Positions 1-9,850 of a DNA stretch of 32,930 bases are shown here, one piece after another. A program made the position numbers and the translations under genes. The notes beneath the pieces are model-generated. The model was not told the origin of the DNA. It worked only from the letters and a program-made list of their open reading frames with translations, and did no database searches. Source of the stretch: an uncultured Planctomycetaceae bacterium (lineage in GTDB: Bacteria > Planctomycetota > Planctomycetia > Planctomycetales > Planctomycetaceae); the NCBI GenBank assembly GCA_903861195.1, contig CAIOTJ010000182.1, positions 1-32,930 on the forward strand. Direction: 5' to 3'. Every line of letters starts with the position of its first letter. Position 1 is the first letter of the stretch.

Positions 1-2442
1 ACCCGTCCGGGTCTGCCCGCATCCCAGGCGCGGCAAGAACTGTCAGTCGCGCTGCGCGACCTCGAACAGGTGTCGGCTCTGCGTCCCGACTGGGGAGTCA
101 TGCACCGCCTGCGCGGTCTGGCCTGGGAGCTCTGGGGAAATCCCGGAGAGGCGGCGAAGGCGTTCCAGCTGGCTGTCCGCCATGGCGACCGCAGTCCCGA
201 GTCCCGCAGTCGTCTGACAGATCATTTGTTTCGCATGCGTCGCGATCCCGAACTGGTCGACCTGCACGACTCCTGGTCTCTGGGATCACGCCCGACCGTG
301 TTTCCCGGCGAGCTGATGCCCCCCGGAGCCCTGGAACTCCCCTTGGGGGGGAAGTCGGGGCGGGATCAGGGCGAGCAACTGGCCTTGCTGCAGTTGGCGG
401 TGGCCCGCCAGACACCGGTGGACGAAACGCTCCCCCGGGTCGTGGAATTGACCCGTGCGGCACCAACATTGTCCGGGGCCTGGCAATTGCGGACGAGCCT
501 GGCGGCCGAGCAGGGAGGTGCCGCGGCGGGTCGGGCCGTTCTGCAGGAGATTGCCTCTGCGGTTCCGCCACTTCCCCCGCAGCGGCGGCCACTGATTGAG
601 GCCTTGTGTTGGGATGCCTTGGGAGACGAGGCCCGCGTCGAGGAACAATTCCGCGCCGCGGTCGAGGTCGAGTCCGACGGCTGGGAAAGTACCCGCGAGT
701 GGATCGCCTGGCTGGTGCGCCGCGGTGATCTGGAACGGGCGCTCGGTCTGCTGAAGGAGCCTCCCCGGCAATTGGCGACCGAGTGGACCACCGGCTTCGA
801 AGACTGGTCCCGGGCGCTCCGCCACACCTGGGAGGCGGCGAGTGCCACCACCCTGCCCGGGTTCCGGCGGCATCTCGCCGAGATCCGGCCCGAAGGGACG
901 GGGGCCCGGAACTCATTCGAACAGGACCAGTGGTACGCCTGTCTTTCCCGGGGACGAGCCGCGACCGAAAACCGACAGATGCTGCAGTGGCTCGACCAGC
1001 GCCGCCAGGAGGTGGGACTGACTCGCGGCCAGCACGTGGCCCGGCTGCGGGCCCGGCTGCGTCAAGGTGATCCTCAGGTCTGGAGCGATTGGCGGGTGGA
1101 ATCGCCCCGATTGCCGGTCGATTGGGAAACCGCCTTGCTGATTCTCGCACCGGTGGTTCGCGATCCGCAGCGCACGGTGAACCCCGAACTGGAACCACTG
1201 ATCGAAGAGGCCTTCGATGTGCTGCGGAAACGGGAGCCGAAGAGCCTCCGGACCCGGGCGGTCGATGCGGCCCGGTTCGTGCAGCAGGGGTTCCCCCTGG
1301 ATGGAGCCGGTGCCTACCAGATCTATCGCCAGCGCATCTCGGGGAAGTCCCCCGCCGAATTGCTGCTCGATCTGGCCGGGGCGGGTCGTCTCGAAAGACT
1401 GCGCGCGCAGCTCGCTCAGGTGGCCCCCACCCCCCGGCCGGCTGACAGTGTCTGGACGGCATTGGACCACTTTCCCACCCATCGCGAAATCTTCCTCAAC
1501 GATGGCGAGCTGCCCATCCTGGAGCCGCTCTGGCAGATCCCGGCGGCCCTCGAGTGCCTCCGGGATGAAGCCCTGCTGCTCGTGGGGCTGGGGTTGGAGT
1601 CCATCGCCGAGTCAGAGTCGGCCCAAACGGTTTTCGAGTCCTATTCGGAGCGGGGTCGTCTCCCCGCCGATCGGTTCGAAAAGGCGTTGTTTGTCGCCCG
1701 TCGAGGGGAACTGAAAGAGGCGCAGCAGGTGATCAACCTCATGTCCGTCGATGAACGCCATCCCGAATTCGATCTGGCCCTCGGAATTGCCTGGGTGTTC
1801 GACTCGGCCCCCGCGGAAGATGACAGTTTGTTCGTTCCCCTGCGCCGACTGGAAACCGTCCGCCAGGACTCGCTGGACCCGTCGCAACAGCGGCTGTTCC
1901 GACATGAATTGGCCCGCCTGCAGGCAGTGACCGGACACGAGGACCAGGCGGAGCAGGCGTATCTCCAATTGCTGCGGGACGATCCCGAAGACCTGGTCGC
2001 CGTGAACAATCTCGCCTGGTTGCGGGGAATCACCGGTCAACATGCCGGGGAGTCCCGCGATGACATCGAGAAACTCATTGCCCGACATGGCGAATCGCCG
2101 GTATTGCTCGACACCCGGGCGACCATCTGCCTGTCCCAGGGAGACCTGACCCAGGCCCGGGCCGATTGGGAGTTGGCGATCGCTCAGGCCCCTCTGGCAC
2201 GGTACCTCGCCCGTCTGGCTGTTTGTCAGTCACGGCTCGGGGAACGGGCCTTGGCGCGACGCACGGCACGGCAGGCGATGCTGGCGGGGTTCCTGATCTC
2301 CGCCTGGCTCGCTCCCGAGCGAGAGCTGTGGGGAGCAGAATTCAACACCCTCCTGCGCGAGTCGGCGGAAGCCCCGCTCAGCGGGGCTCCACAGGGTACT
2401 GACGCACGAAATCCGCCTTCGGAAGTGGAAACGAAACGGTAA
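1..2442 (+). CDS. TPR-repeat protein, 5' end outside window
   Basis: The frame is open from the first base, so the gene starts upstream; 813 codons are visible before the TAA at 2440-2442. A GTG at 70 and an ATG at 100 are internal and there is no reason to prefer them as starts. The protein is rich in Leu, Ala, Arg and Glu, with helix-pair repeats of tetratricopeptide type. One clear unit is near codons 40-60 (AWELWGNPGEAAKAFQLAV) and others run over about codons 630-770 (for example GHEDQAEQAYLQLLRDDPED and LSQGDLTQARADWELAIAQA). TPR proteins act as binding scaffolds; the partner cannot be read from the sequence. No catalytic motif or membrane segment is visible in this part. Its last 65 bases overlap the 3' end of the convergent EF-hand gene. 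It lies beside the secretion operon, so a role with that machine is possible but not shown. Confidence 0.85.
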   Translation, partial: TRPGLPASQARQELSVALRDLEQVSALRPDWGVMHRLRGLAWELWGNPGEAAKAFQLAVRHGDRSPESRSRLTDHLFRMRRDPELVDLHDSWSLGSRPTVFPGELMPPGALELPLGGKSGRDQGEQLALLQLAVARQTPVDETLPRVVELTRAAPTLSGAWQLRTSLAAEQGGAAAGRAVLQEIASAVPPLPPQRRPLIEALCWDALGDEARVEEQFRAAVEVESDGWESTREWIAWLVRRGDLERALGLLKEPPRQLATEWTTGFEDWSRALRHTWEAASATTLPGFRRHLAEIRPEGTGARNSFEQDQWYACLSRGRAATENRQMLQWLDQRRQEVGLTRGQHVARLRARLRQGDPQVWSDWRVESPRLPVDWETALLILAPVVRDPQRTVNPELEPLIEEAFDVLRKREPKSLRTRAVDAARFVQQGFPLDGAGAYQIYRQRISGKSPAELLLDLAGAGRLERLRAQLAQVAPTPRPADSVWTALDHFPTHREIFLNDGELPILEPLWQIPAALECLRDEALLLVGLGLESIAESESAQTVFESYSERGRLPADRFEKALFVARRGELKEAQQVINLMSVDERHPEFDLALGIAWVFDSAPAEDDSLFVPLRRLETVRQDSLDPSQQRLFRHELARLQAVTGHEDQAEQAYLQLLRDDPEDLVAVNNLAWLRGITGQHAGESRDDIEKLIARHGESPVLLDTRATICLSQGDLTQARADWELAIAQAPLARYLARLAVCQSRLGERALARRTARQAMLAGFLISAWLAPERELWGAEFNTLLRESAEAPLSGAPQGTDARNPPSEVETKR

Positions 2443-3466
2443 TGCCCGCCCGTTCGAAACGGGATTTGGTCGTCAGGCTGCGCTGCCATTCTTCTTCGCT
2501 GATCGCTCCGTCCTTGTCGCGGTCCAGCAGATTGAACGCGGTTTCGGCCGGGTTCGCCGCGGGACGCTCGGCGGGCTTCGATTCCGGGCGGGAATTGGCC
2601 TCCGCTGCCGTCGGCTTGGCGGCGGCGGAATCGGGCCCGGCGGCAGGCGTTCCCCCCCCCGTGGCCGGTTTGGCGCCCCCCGTGGTCGTCGCCGCCGCAG
2701 TCGTCGTACTCCGGTTGCTCCGTTCCAACTCCTGGGTGGTGACGAATCCATCCCCGTTCAGATCGAGCCGCTTGAACGTCGCCCAATCGGTCTTGGGCCA
2801 TTCGTAGAGGCCCAGTTGCCCATCTTGATTGGTGTCTCGGGAGACGTACTGCTCAGGGAGGTCGGCCGACAACCGCGGACGGGGTCGATTCGCGGCGCTC
2901 CCGCTCCCCTTGGAACCCGGTTTCCGGGAGGCCGCCCCTCCGCTCCCCCCTCCTCCCGCTGGAGGGCTTCCTCCCTTGGGGTCAGCCTCGGGCGTTTTGC
3001 GGTCCTCACGCTCTCCGCGGCGGCCGCGTCCCCGCCGCCCCCCTTCCGGCTCGGGATTTCCCGCGGGCGGGGAGGCAGACGGCGCGGCGGTTTCACCAGG
3101 AGGGGCTCCCGGCGGACCCCCAGGACCACCCGGGCCCCCGGGCCCGCCACCCCGTCCCATGCCCCGGAAGCGTTGCATGGCCTGGTTGGTCAGTTCGGTG
3201 AACTCCTGTTTCGTTATTGGCTTGGAGAGGTCGCGTCCCCCCGCTTCGAACATCCGCCGCATGGGGCTGTTCTGGATTTCTTCGGGGTCGAGTTGACCGT
3301 TGCCGTTCCGATCGAGACGACCGAAGAAATCCTCGGGATTGAACCCCCCCCGGCCACCAAAACCCCCGCCGGGGGGACCCCCGGGGCCTTGGGCCCAGGC
3401 GTGGGAAGCGCCACAGGCGATACAGATCGCACATGCTGCCCAGAATGAGAGTCTGTCAACTTGCAT
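2378..3466 (-). CDS. Exported EF-hand protein with Gly/Pro-rich linkers
   Basis: A 362-residue protein with a signal peptide (hydrophobic core about 6-20, likely cleavage AWA|Q at 25). The mature protein starts with a Gly/Pro/Phe stretch (27-42), then four EF-hand-type calcium loops: residues 52-63 (DRNGNGQLDPEE), 211-222 (DTNQDGQLGLYE), 235-246 (DLNGDGFVTTQE) and 316-327 (DRDKDGAISEEE). The loops are separated by low-complexity linkers: Gly/Pro at 104-200 with an Arg/Gly patch, and Ala/Thr/Pro at 253-308. GGAAG-like SD spacing supports the ATG at 3466 (GGAAG eight bases before it on the minus strand). Exported EF-hand proteins of this type are common in Planctomycetota; their functions are mostly unknown. 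Calcium binding is predicted from the loops. It is divergent from the GspD-like gene and shares a GGPPGG-F-GG motif with it, which suggests but does not prove a common extracytoplasmic setting. The C-terminal 21 codons overlap the TPR gene on the other strand. Confidence 0.88.
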   Translation of the reverse strand: MQVDRLSFWAACAICIACGASHAWAQGPGGPPGGGFGGRGGFNPEDFFGRLDRNGNGQLDPEEIQNSPMRRMFEAGGRDLSKPITKQEFTELTNQAMQRFRGMGRGGGPGGPGGPGGPPGAPPGETAAPSASPPAGNPEPEGGRRGRGRRGEREDRKTPEADPKGGSPPAGGGGSGGAASRKPGSKGSGSAANRPRPRLSADLPEQYVSRDTNQDGQLGLYEWPKTDWATFKRLDLNGDGFVTTQELERSNRSTTTAAATTTGGAKPATGGGTPAAGPDSAAAKPTAAEANSRPESKPAERPAANPAETAFNLLDRDKDGAISEEEWQRSLTTKSRFERAGITVSFPLPKADFVRQYPVEPR

Positions 3467-3760
3467 TGGGGAAGCTTCCGAAACTTGGAGACACGAATGG
3501 TGTTACTACGTGCAGAGGAATGGTAATGACGGTTTGGGGGGCGAACCAGTCCATTGCGAGTGTTCTGGCGGTTTCTGTTTCGTTTTCGACACTGTTCACA
3601 CAGGCACACCAGAGGTTTCGGACCAGTCGTCTCCGATCCTTGTCAGAACCTCCAACCCCCGAGCTGGTGTCAGGTTTCGCAGCGGGGGGCAGAGAGTTGG
3701 AAGTTTGTGGGATTTGGCCGGTTTTCTGAAACCCCCCCATCTGTTGCCAGGTTTGTGACG
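3467..3760. other. Divergent intergenic region, EF-hand gene / secretion operon
   Basis: About 294 bases separating two divergent genes. A perfect 10-bp palindrome GGAAGCTTCC lies at 3470-3479, directly before the EF-hand start. Part of it doubles as that gene's SD. I found no convincing -35/-10 pair on either strand. The plus-strand frame of the downstream gene stays open back to 3554, but the upstream translation (Arg/Cys/Phe-rich, no family likeness) does not look coding. Confidence 0.5.
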
Positions 3761-6700
3761 ATGCGAGTTGGTCCCGGAGTCGCTGGAATTGTCATGGATA
3801 GAGCCGCCTGTTCATCTCGGGTGCTGTGGTTCCGCCTGGTGTGGGGTTTGGCCCTGCTTTGGCAGGTGGCCGACCTGCGGCCTGCCTGTGCGTATTTTCA
3901 GGGAAATGACGGCAACGGAGGGGAGGCTCGGCAGGGTCAACCCGAGAACGCCGGTCGACCCCAGGGGGAAGGCGGGCCGCCGGGTGGATTCGGCGGCGGG
4001 CCGCCGGGTGGATTTGGCGGCGGGCCGCCGGGTGGATTTGGCGGCGGGCCGCCGGGTGGATTCGGGGGGGGATTCGGCGGCGGCCGGGGGGGCCGCGGGG
4101 GCTTCGGCGAAGTCTGGGTGTTCGACTTGCTGGCTCGGGACAATGTCCGGGCCGAACTCAACCTGACCGATTCGCAGAAAGCGAAGCTCGAAGACGCCGC
4201 CAAGCCGTTCGAAGAAGAACGCCGCAACCTGCGAGGACTCTTTCAGGGCATGCGCAGCCCCGATGAATTCCAGACCCGCATGGAAGAAATGCGGAAGAAA
4301 CAGGAGGAATTGCGGAAGAAGGCCGAGGAACAGGTCAACGAAGTGCTGACCAGTACCCAGTACTCCCGCTACCGGCAGATTTTCCTGCAATCTCTCGGGA
4401 CTTCGGCCCTTGCCCGCGACGAAGTGGCCGACGATCTCAAGCTGACCGACGACCAGAAAGCCCAGTTGAAGAAAGTCCAGGATGATTTCCGGGCCAAGCA
4501 GCAGCAACTCGGTTTCCTGGGCTCGCCGGAAGAACGCCAAAAACTTGGCGAAGAACGGGATGCGGCTCTGAAAGCCGTGCTGACTGCCGACCAGCAGAAG
4601 GACTGGGACTCCAAGTTGGGCCCCAAGTTCGAGGCCGACGGGAGCGCCTCCGGAGCGCAGACGGCTGGCCGGAGCGGATCGGGGCGAGCCGAAGAGCCCG
4701 CCCCCCGTCGCCGCGATCGCCGCCAGGTGGAAAGTGAGTCGGGGGGACCAGCCGTGGCCGATTTTTCGTCGCGGGGCACTCCCGGCAAGCCTCGTGAAGA
4801 GGCCTCCACCGATCAGCCCCCCGCCGAAGAGAAGGTGGTCGACCCGGCTGATGTGCGGATGTCGTTCAAGTTCCAGTTCGCTCCCTGGGATCAGGTGCTG
4901 AAGCTGTTCTCGGAGACCGCCCGGCTGTCGCTGGATATGAATGAGGTGCCGACCGGAACGTTCAATTATTACGACGACCGCGAATACACCGTTCCCGAAG
5001 CGCTCGATATTCTGAATGGTTATCTGCTGCGGAAGGGCTTTGTGCTGATTTTCCGCGACCGGTTTCTGGTGGTGTGGAATCTCGACGATCCTCCTCCCCC
5101 AAACCTGGTTCCGCAGGTCACTCCCGAAGAACTGGCGAAACGGGGCAAGAACGAGTTGCTGTCGGTTGTCATCCCTCTCAAGGGGACCGACGCGGCGACC
5201 GCCGCCGAGGACATCAAGGAACTGATTGGTCCGCAGGGGAAGGTGGTTCCCCTGCCGAAGATCAATCGCCTGTTTGTGACCGACATCGGGGCCAACCTCC
5301 TCAAGATTCTCGAACTGCTCGAGGGGCTGGGGAAGGTTGAGGAATCGAAGAACAGCTTTCGCCAGTTCCGGTTCAAGCACATTACGGCCATCGAGGCCGA
5401 GCGGACCTTGCGGGACTTGTTCGCCCTGCCGTCCCGCCTGGCGTCGACCCGGATGACTTCGGCGGCACCGGCCGCCCGCAGCGCGACACCCGCTCCGCAG
5501 CAGCCGCAACCCCAGCAACCGCAATTCGGGTTTGGTCAGGGGGGGTGGGGCGGTGGTCCCTTCGGCGGTGGGGGCGGCTGGGGAGGGGGTGGCGGCGATT
5601 GGTGGCGCCGCCGCGAAGAGGGGCGGGGTGGCGGCGATAACAACAACCCCCAGCAGCAACAACAACAACAACAGCAACAACAACAACAGCAGCAAGCCCA
5701 GAACGCCGCGGCTCTGGCGGCGGCCAAGATTCAGCTGACGACCGACCTGCGCACCAACAGCCTGTTGGTCACCGCCGGCAATGAAGACATGGCGTTGATC
5801 GAAAAGACCATCGAGTCGATCGATGTCGAGGAATCTCCCGACCAGGTGGCCCGGCAGGGAGCCAACCAGCCCCAACTGGAGGTCTATCCGCTCAACGCGG
5901 CCGATCCCCGGATGGTGGTCGACATGTTGAATGTGACGGTTCCGGGCCTCGTGATCTACGAAGACCTGAAGACCCGTCGGATCAACATCTACGCATCACC
6001 GTCCGATCATCAGCAGGTGCGGGCCATCATCAAGCAACTCGATGGCGGCGCCGGTGAGTCGGTCACGGTCGTCAATCTGCGGAAGATCGATCCCGTGGCG
6101 GCCGCCACCAGCCTGCGATCGTTGTTCGGAGCCAATTCCGCCGACGGTCCCAGCATCGAGGCCGATGCGGTGGGCAAGCGGCTGATGGTCCGGGGCTCGC
6201 CCGAGCAGGTCGCCGAGATCCGCAAGGTCCTGACGCAACTCGGTGAAGATGGCGAAGGGGGCGGGCGTCGTGAAAGTTCGGGCAGCCCCATTCGGACCCT
6301 CGACATGGGAGGCCGGTCGGCTGAAGAGATGCTCTCCTTGATCGAGCGCATCCTGCCCCCCGGCGAACGCAGCTCCATTCGCATTGTCCGCCCCTCGGGG
6401 GCCGGCAATCCTCTGTTCCGCGGCTCGGGAACCAATCGTCCCGGCAGCCCGGAAAACGAACTGTTCGACCGAAAGGTCCCCCCCAAGCCGCCCGCCGAAA
6501 CACCCCCAAGGACCTCCCCCGAAGGTTCCGGGCGAGGACCGGCGGCGGCCGGCGATGACGCCGGCTCGATCGATGATCTGGCGCGCGAATTGGACGAGCT
6601 GCTGGAAGATTCCGATGCCCAACCGCGCCGTCCCAAGTCCGATCGGCGGGCCACGGCCGTCCCGGCCGGGCAGGCCCGGATTCGGCTGACGGCCCAGGAT

Positions 6701-7957
6701 GCCGATGAATCCCAGACGGCTCCCCGCCGGGAACCCGCGCGTTCGGCCGGGGGGGGCGAGATCCGGGTCACGACCGAAGGAGGGAAGCTCGTTCTCAGCG
6801 GCGATGATCTGGAAGCGCTCGACCGTCTGGAAGGTTTCCTGCAACAGGTCATCGAGAGCGCGCCGGATAACAAGACCCGCTGGACCGTGTACTACCTGCG
6901 GGCGGCCGACGCCACCGAGACCGCGACCATGCTGGGGGCGTTGTTTCCCCAGGGGTCGGTCACGCAGACGGCCACCCAGAGTGGTGGTCTGTTTGGCAAC
7001 CTGGGGGGCGGCCTCTCTTCGCTGGGGGGAAGCCTGCTCGACATGAGCGGCATGGGAAAGTCCCAACCGCTGCGGATCATTCCCGAGTTGCGGTCGAACG
7101 CACTGTTCATCAGCGGGCCTTCCGAACAGGTCAATGACATCATGGCGGCCCTGGAGGTGCTCGACACCAACGAACTGCCCGAATCGGCGAAAGACCGCGT
7201 CCCCCGGATGATTCCCGTGGAAGTCGCCGATGTGACGGAAGTCGCCTCGATCATCAAGGAAGTCTACAAAGAGCAGATGGACCCGGTGGGGGGAAATCCC
7301 CTGGCCGCCCTCGCGCGGGGCGGAGGTGGTGGAGGTGGGGGTGGGTTCAATCCCCTGGCCATGATGCTGGGAGGGGGGCAGCCCCAGGGACGCCAGCAGC
7401 GCGGAATCCAGTTGACCCTCGGAATTGACGAACGGACCAACACCCTGATCGTCTCCTCCTCTGAGCAGCTGTTCCGACAGGTCGAGCAGTTGGTGCAGGC
7501 GATCGACCAGTCGGCACGCGAGGCCAACAACACCGTGCGCGTGGTCACTCTGAACAGTTCCAATACTGCAGTCGCCGGTCAGGCCCTTTCGTCACTGCTG
7601 GGCAAAGTGAAGGTCAATCAGAATCAGTCAAACTCCCGGCGTCCCGCCGGTCCCGACGCCCCGGGCGGTTTCGGCCGCGGGGGCGGTCCGTTTGGCAACG
7701 GTCAGGCGATTCCCGGCATGGGCTTCAATCCCGCCCAGATGGGCGGCAGGGGGATGGGGATGCCCGGTGGAATGGGACGGGGAGGGGCGGGCTTCGGCGG
7801 TGGTGGTCTGGGAGGAGGAGGCTTCGGAGGCGGCGGATTTGGAGGCGGCGGCTTCGGGGGCGGCAACCGGGGTGGCATGGGCGGGGGAGGATTTGGCGGA
7901 ATGGGAGGCGGCGGCATGGGCGGCGGGAATCGCGGGGGAGGTGGTCGGGGGCGCTGA
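3761..7957 (+). CDS. GspD-like multi-N-domain protein without secretin barrel
   Basis: About 1398 residues. Start candidates are ATG 3761 and ATG 3794; both give a signal peptide ending near ACA|YF, with the shorter form having the more typical n-region. Order (numbering from 3761): four 8-residue GGPPGGFG repeats (71-102); a helical charged region with two LTxxQ/Spy-like motifs (LNLTDSQK about 131, LKLTDDQK about 227); a short N0/STN-like domain (about 367-440); then serial secretin-N domains at about 466-527, 533-688, 706-760, 768-830, 842-1030, 1040-1138, 1149-1253 and a partial one from 1258. The second N domain has a large Gly/Gln-rich insert with about 15 consecutive Gln. The last ~110 residues are Gly-rich. 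The C-terminal secretin barrel and its gate motifs, expected in GspD/PilQ, are absent. It heads the secretion operon, 191 bases before gspE. Likely periplasmic; whether it forms or only contacts an outer-membrane channel is unknown. Confidence 0.85.
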   Translation: MRVGPGVAGIVMDRAACSSRVLWFRLVWGLALLWQVADLRPACAYFQGNDGNGGEARQGQPENAGRPQGEGGPPGGFGGGPPGGFGGGPPGGFGGGPPGGFGGGFGGGRGGRGGFGEVWVFDLLARDNVRAELNLTDSQKAKLEDAAKPFEEERRNLRGLFQGMRSPDEFQTRMEEMRKKQEELRKKAEEQVNEVLTSTQYSRYRQIFLQSLGTSALARDEVADDLKLTDDQKAQLKKVQDDFRAKQQQLGFLGSPEERQKLGEERDAALKAVLTADQQKDWDSKLGPKFEADGSASGAQTAGRSGSGRAEEPAPRRRDRRQVESESGGPAVADFSSRGTPGKPREEASTDQPPAEEKVVDPADVRMSFKFQFAPWDQVLKLFSETARLSLDMNEVPTGTFNYYDDREYTVPEALDILNGYLLRKGFVLIFRDRFLVVWNLDDPPPPNLVPQVTPEELAKRGKNELLSVVIPLKGTDAATAAEDIKELIGPQGKVVPLPKINRLFVTDIGANLLKILELLEGLGKVEESKNSFRQFRFKHITAIEAERTLRDLFALPSRLASTRMTSAAPAARSATPAPQQPQPQQPQFGFGQGGWGGGPFGGGGGWGGGGGDWWRRREEGRGGGDNNNPQQQQQQQQQQQQQQQAQNAAALAAAKIQLTTDLRTNSLLVTAGNEDMALIEKTIESIDVEESPDQVARQGANQPQLEVYPLNAADPRMVVDMLNVTVPGLVIYEDLKTRRINIYASPSDHQQVRAIIKQLDGGAGESVTVVNLRKIDPVAAATSLRSLFGANSADGPSIEADAVGKRLMVRGSPEQVAEIRKVLTQLGEDGEGGGRRESSGSPIRTLDMGGRSAEEMLSLIERILPPGERSSIRIVRPSGAGNPLFRGSGTNRPGSPENELFDRKVPPKPPAETPPRTSPEGSGRGPAAAGDDAGSIDDLARELDELLEDSDAQPRRPKSDRRATAVPAGQARIRLTAQDADESQTAPRREPARSAGGGEIRVTTEGGKLVLSGDDLEALDRLEGFLQQVIESAPDNKTRWTVYYLRAADATETATMLGALFPQGSVTQTATQSGGLFGNLGGGLSSLGGSLLDMSGMGKSQPLRIIPELRSNALFISGPSEQVNDIMAALEVLDTNELPESAKDRVPRMIPVEVADVTEVASIIKEVYKEQMDPVGGNPLAALARGGGGGGGGGFNPLAMMLGGGQPQGRQQRGIQLTLGIDERTNTLIVSSSEQLFRQVEQLVQAIDQSAREANNTVRVVTLNSSNTAVAGQALSSLLGKVKVNQNQSNSRRPAGPDAPGGFGRGGGPFGNGQAIPGMGFNPAQMGGRGMGMPGGMGRGGAGFGGGGLGGGGFGGGGFGGGGFGGGNRGGMGGGGFGGMGGGGMGGGNRGGGGRGR
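3971..4066 (+). repeat. 24-bp coding tandem repeat, four copies
   Basis: Four head-to-tail copies of a 24-bp unit (GGCGGGCCGCCGGGTGGATT followed by c/tGGc/g) at 3971-3994, 3995-4018, 4019-4042 and 4043-4066. They differ only at the TTC/TTT Phe codon and the last base. They encode (GGPPGGFG)x4 directly after the signal peptide of the GspD-like protein. Near identity of the copies suggests recent slippage or unequal recombination. Confidence 0.95.
5651..5695 (+). repeat. CAG/CAA polyglutamine tract
   Basis: Fifteen consecutive Gln codons, a mixture of CAA and CAG, inside the GspD-like gene. The tract sits in a Gly-rich insert within a secretin-N domain. It is a potential slippage site, although the mixed codons will reduce instability. 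Confidence 0.95.
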
Positions 7958-8051
7958 TCTCCGGCGGACCCTCCTCCGGGACTCCGTTCGAGGCGGCCGC
8001 AGGGAAATCCCCTCCGGCGTTGACTCTTCCTTCCGCCGATCTTCAGAATTG

Positions 8052-8079
8052 GGCTGCGCCCTGAATCGGGCGCGCAGCC
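8052..8079 (+). other. Hairpin between gspD-like gene and gspE
   Basis: The sequence GGCTGCGCCC - TGAATC - GGGCGCGCAGCC can fold into a GC-rich stem with a two-base bulge. No U-run follows, so it is not a standard intrinsic terminator. It sits in the 191-base gap between the GspD-like stop and the gspE start and might adjust the transcript ratio or protect an mRNA end. Confidence 0.35.
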
Positions 8080-8148
8080 TTCCCGCGGAGGGATGACTGG
8101 AACGCGTGGTGAACTGGTTTCGGGTTCGTTTCGAGACGTGTGGACACG

Positions 8149-9837
<1,689 letters not shown>

Positions 9838-9850
9838 GCCTGGTGGTTAC

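Noticed and set aside
3554-3760. N-terminal extension of the GspD-like gene from 3554
   Set aside because: The extra 69 residues are Arg/Cys/Phe/Pro-rich, lack a family match and would bury the signal peptide.
3812-5875. 687-codon minus-strand open frame opposite the GspD-like gene
   Set aside because: Its Leu and Pro runs mirror the CAG/CAA and Gly repeats of the real gene; no coherent protein family.
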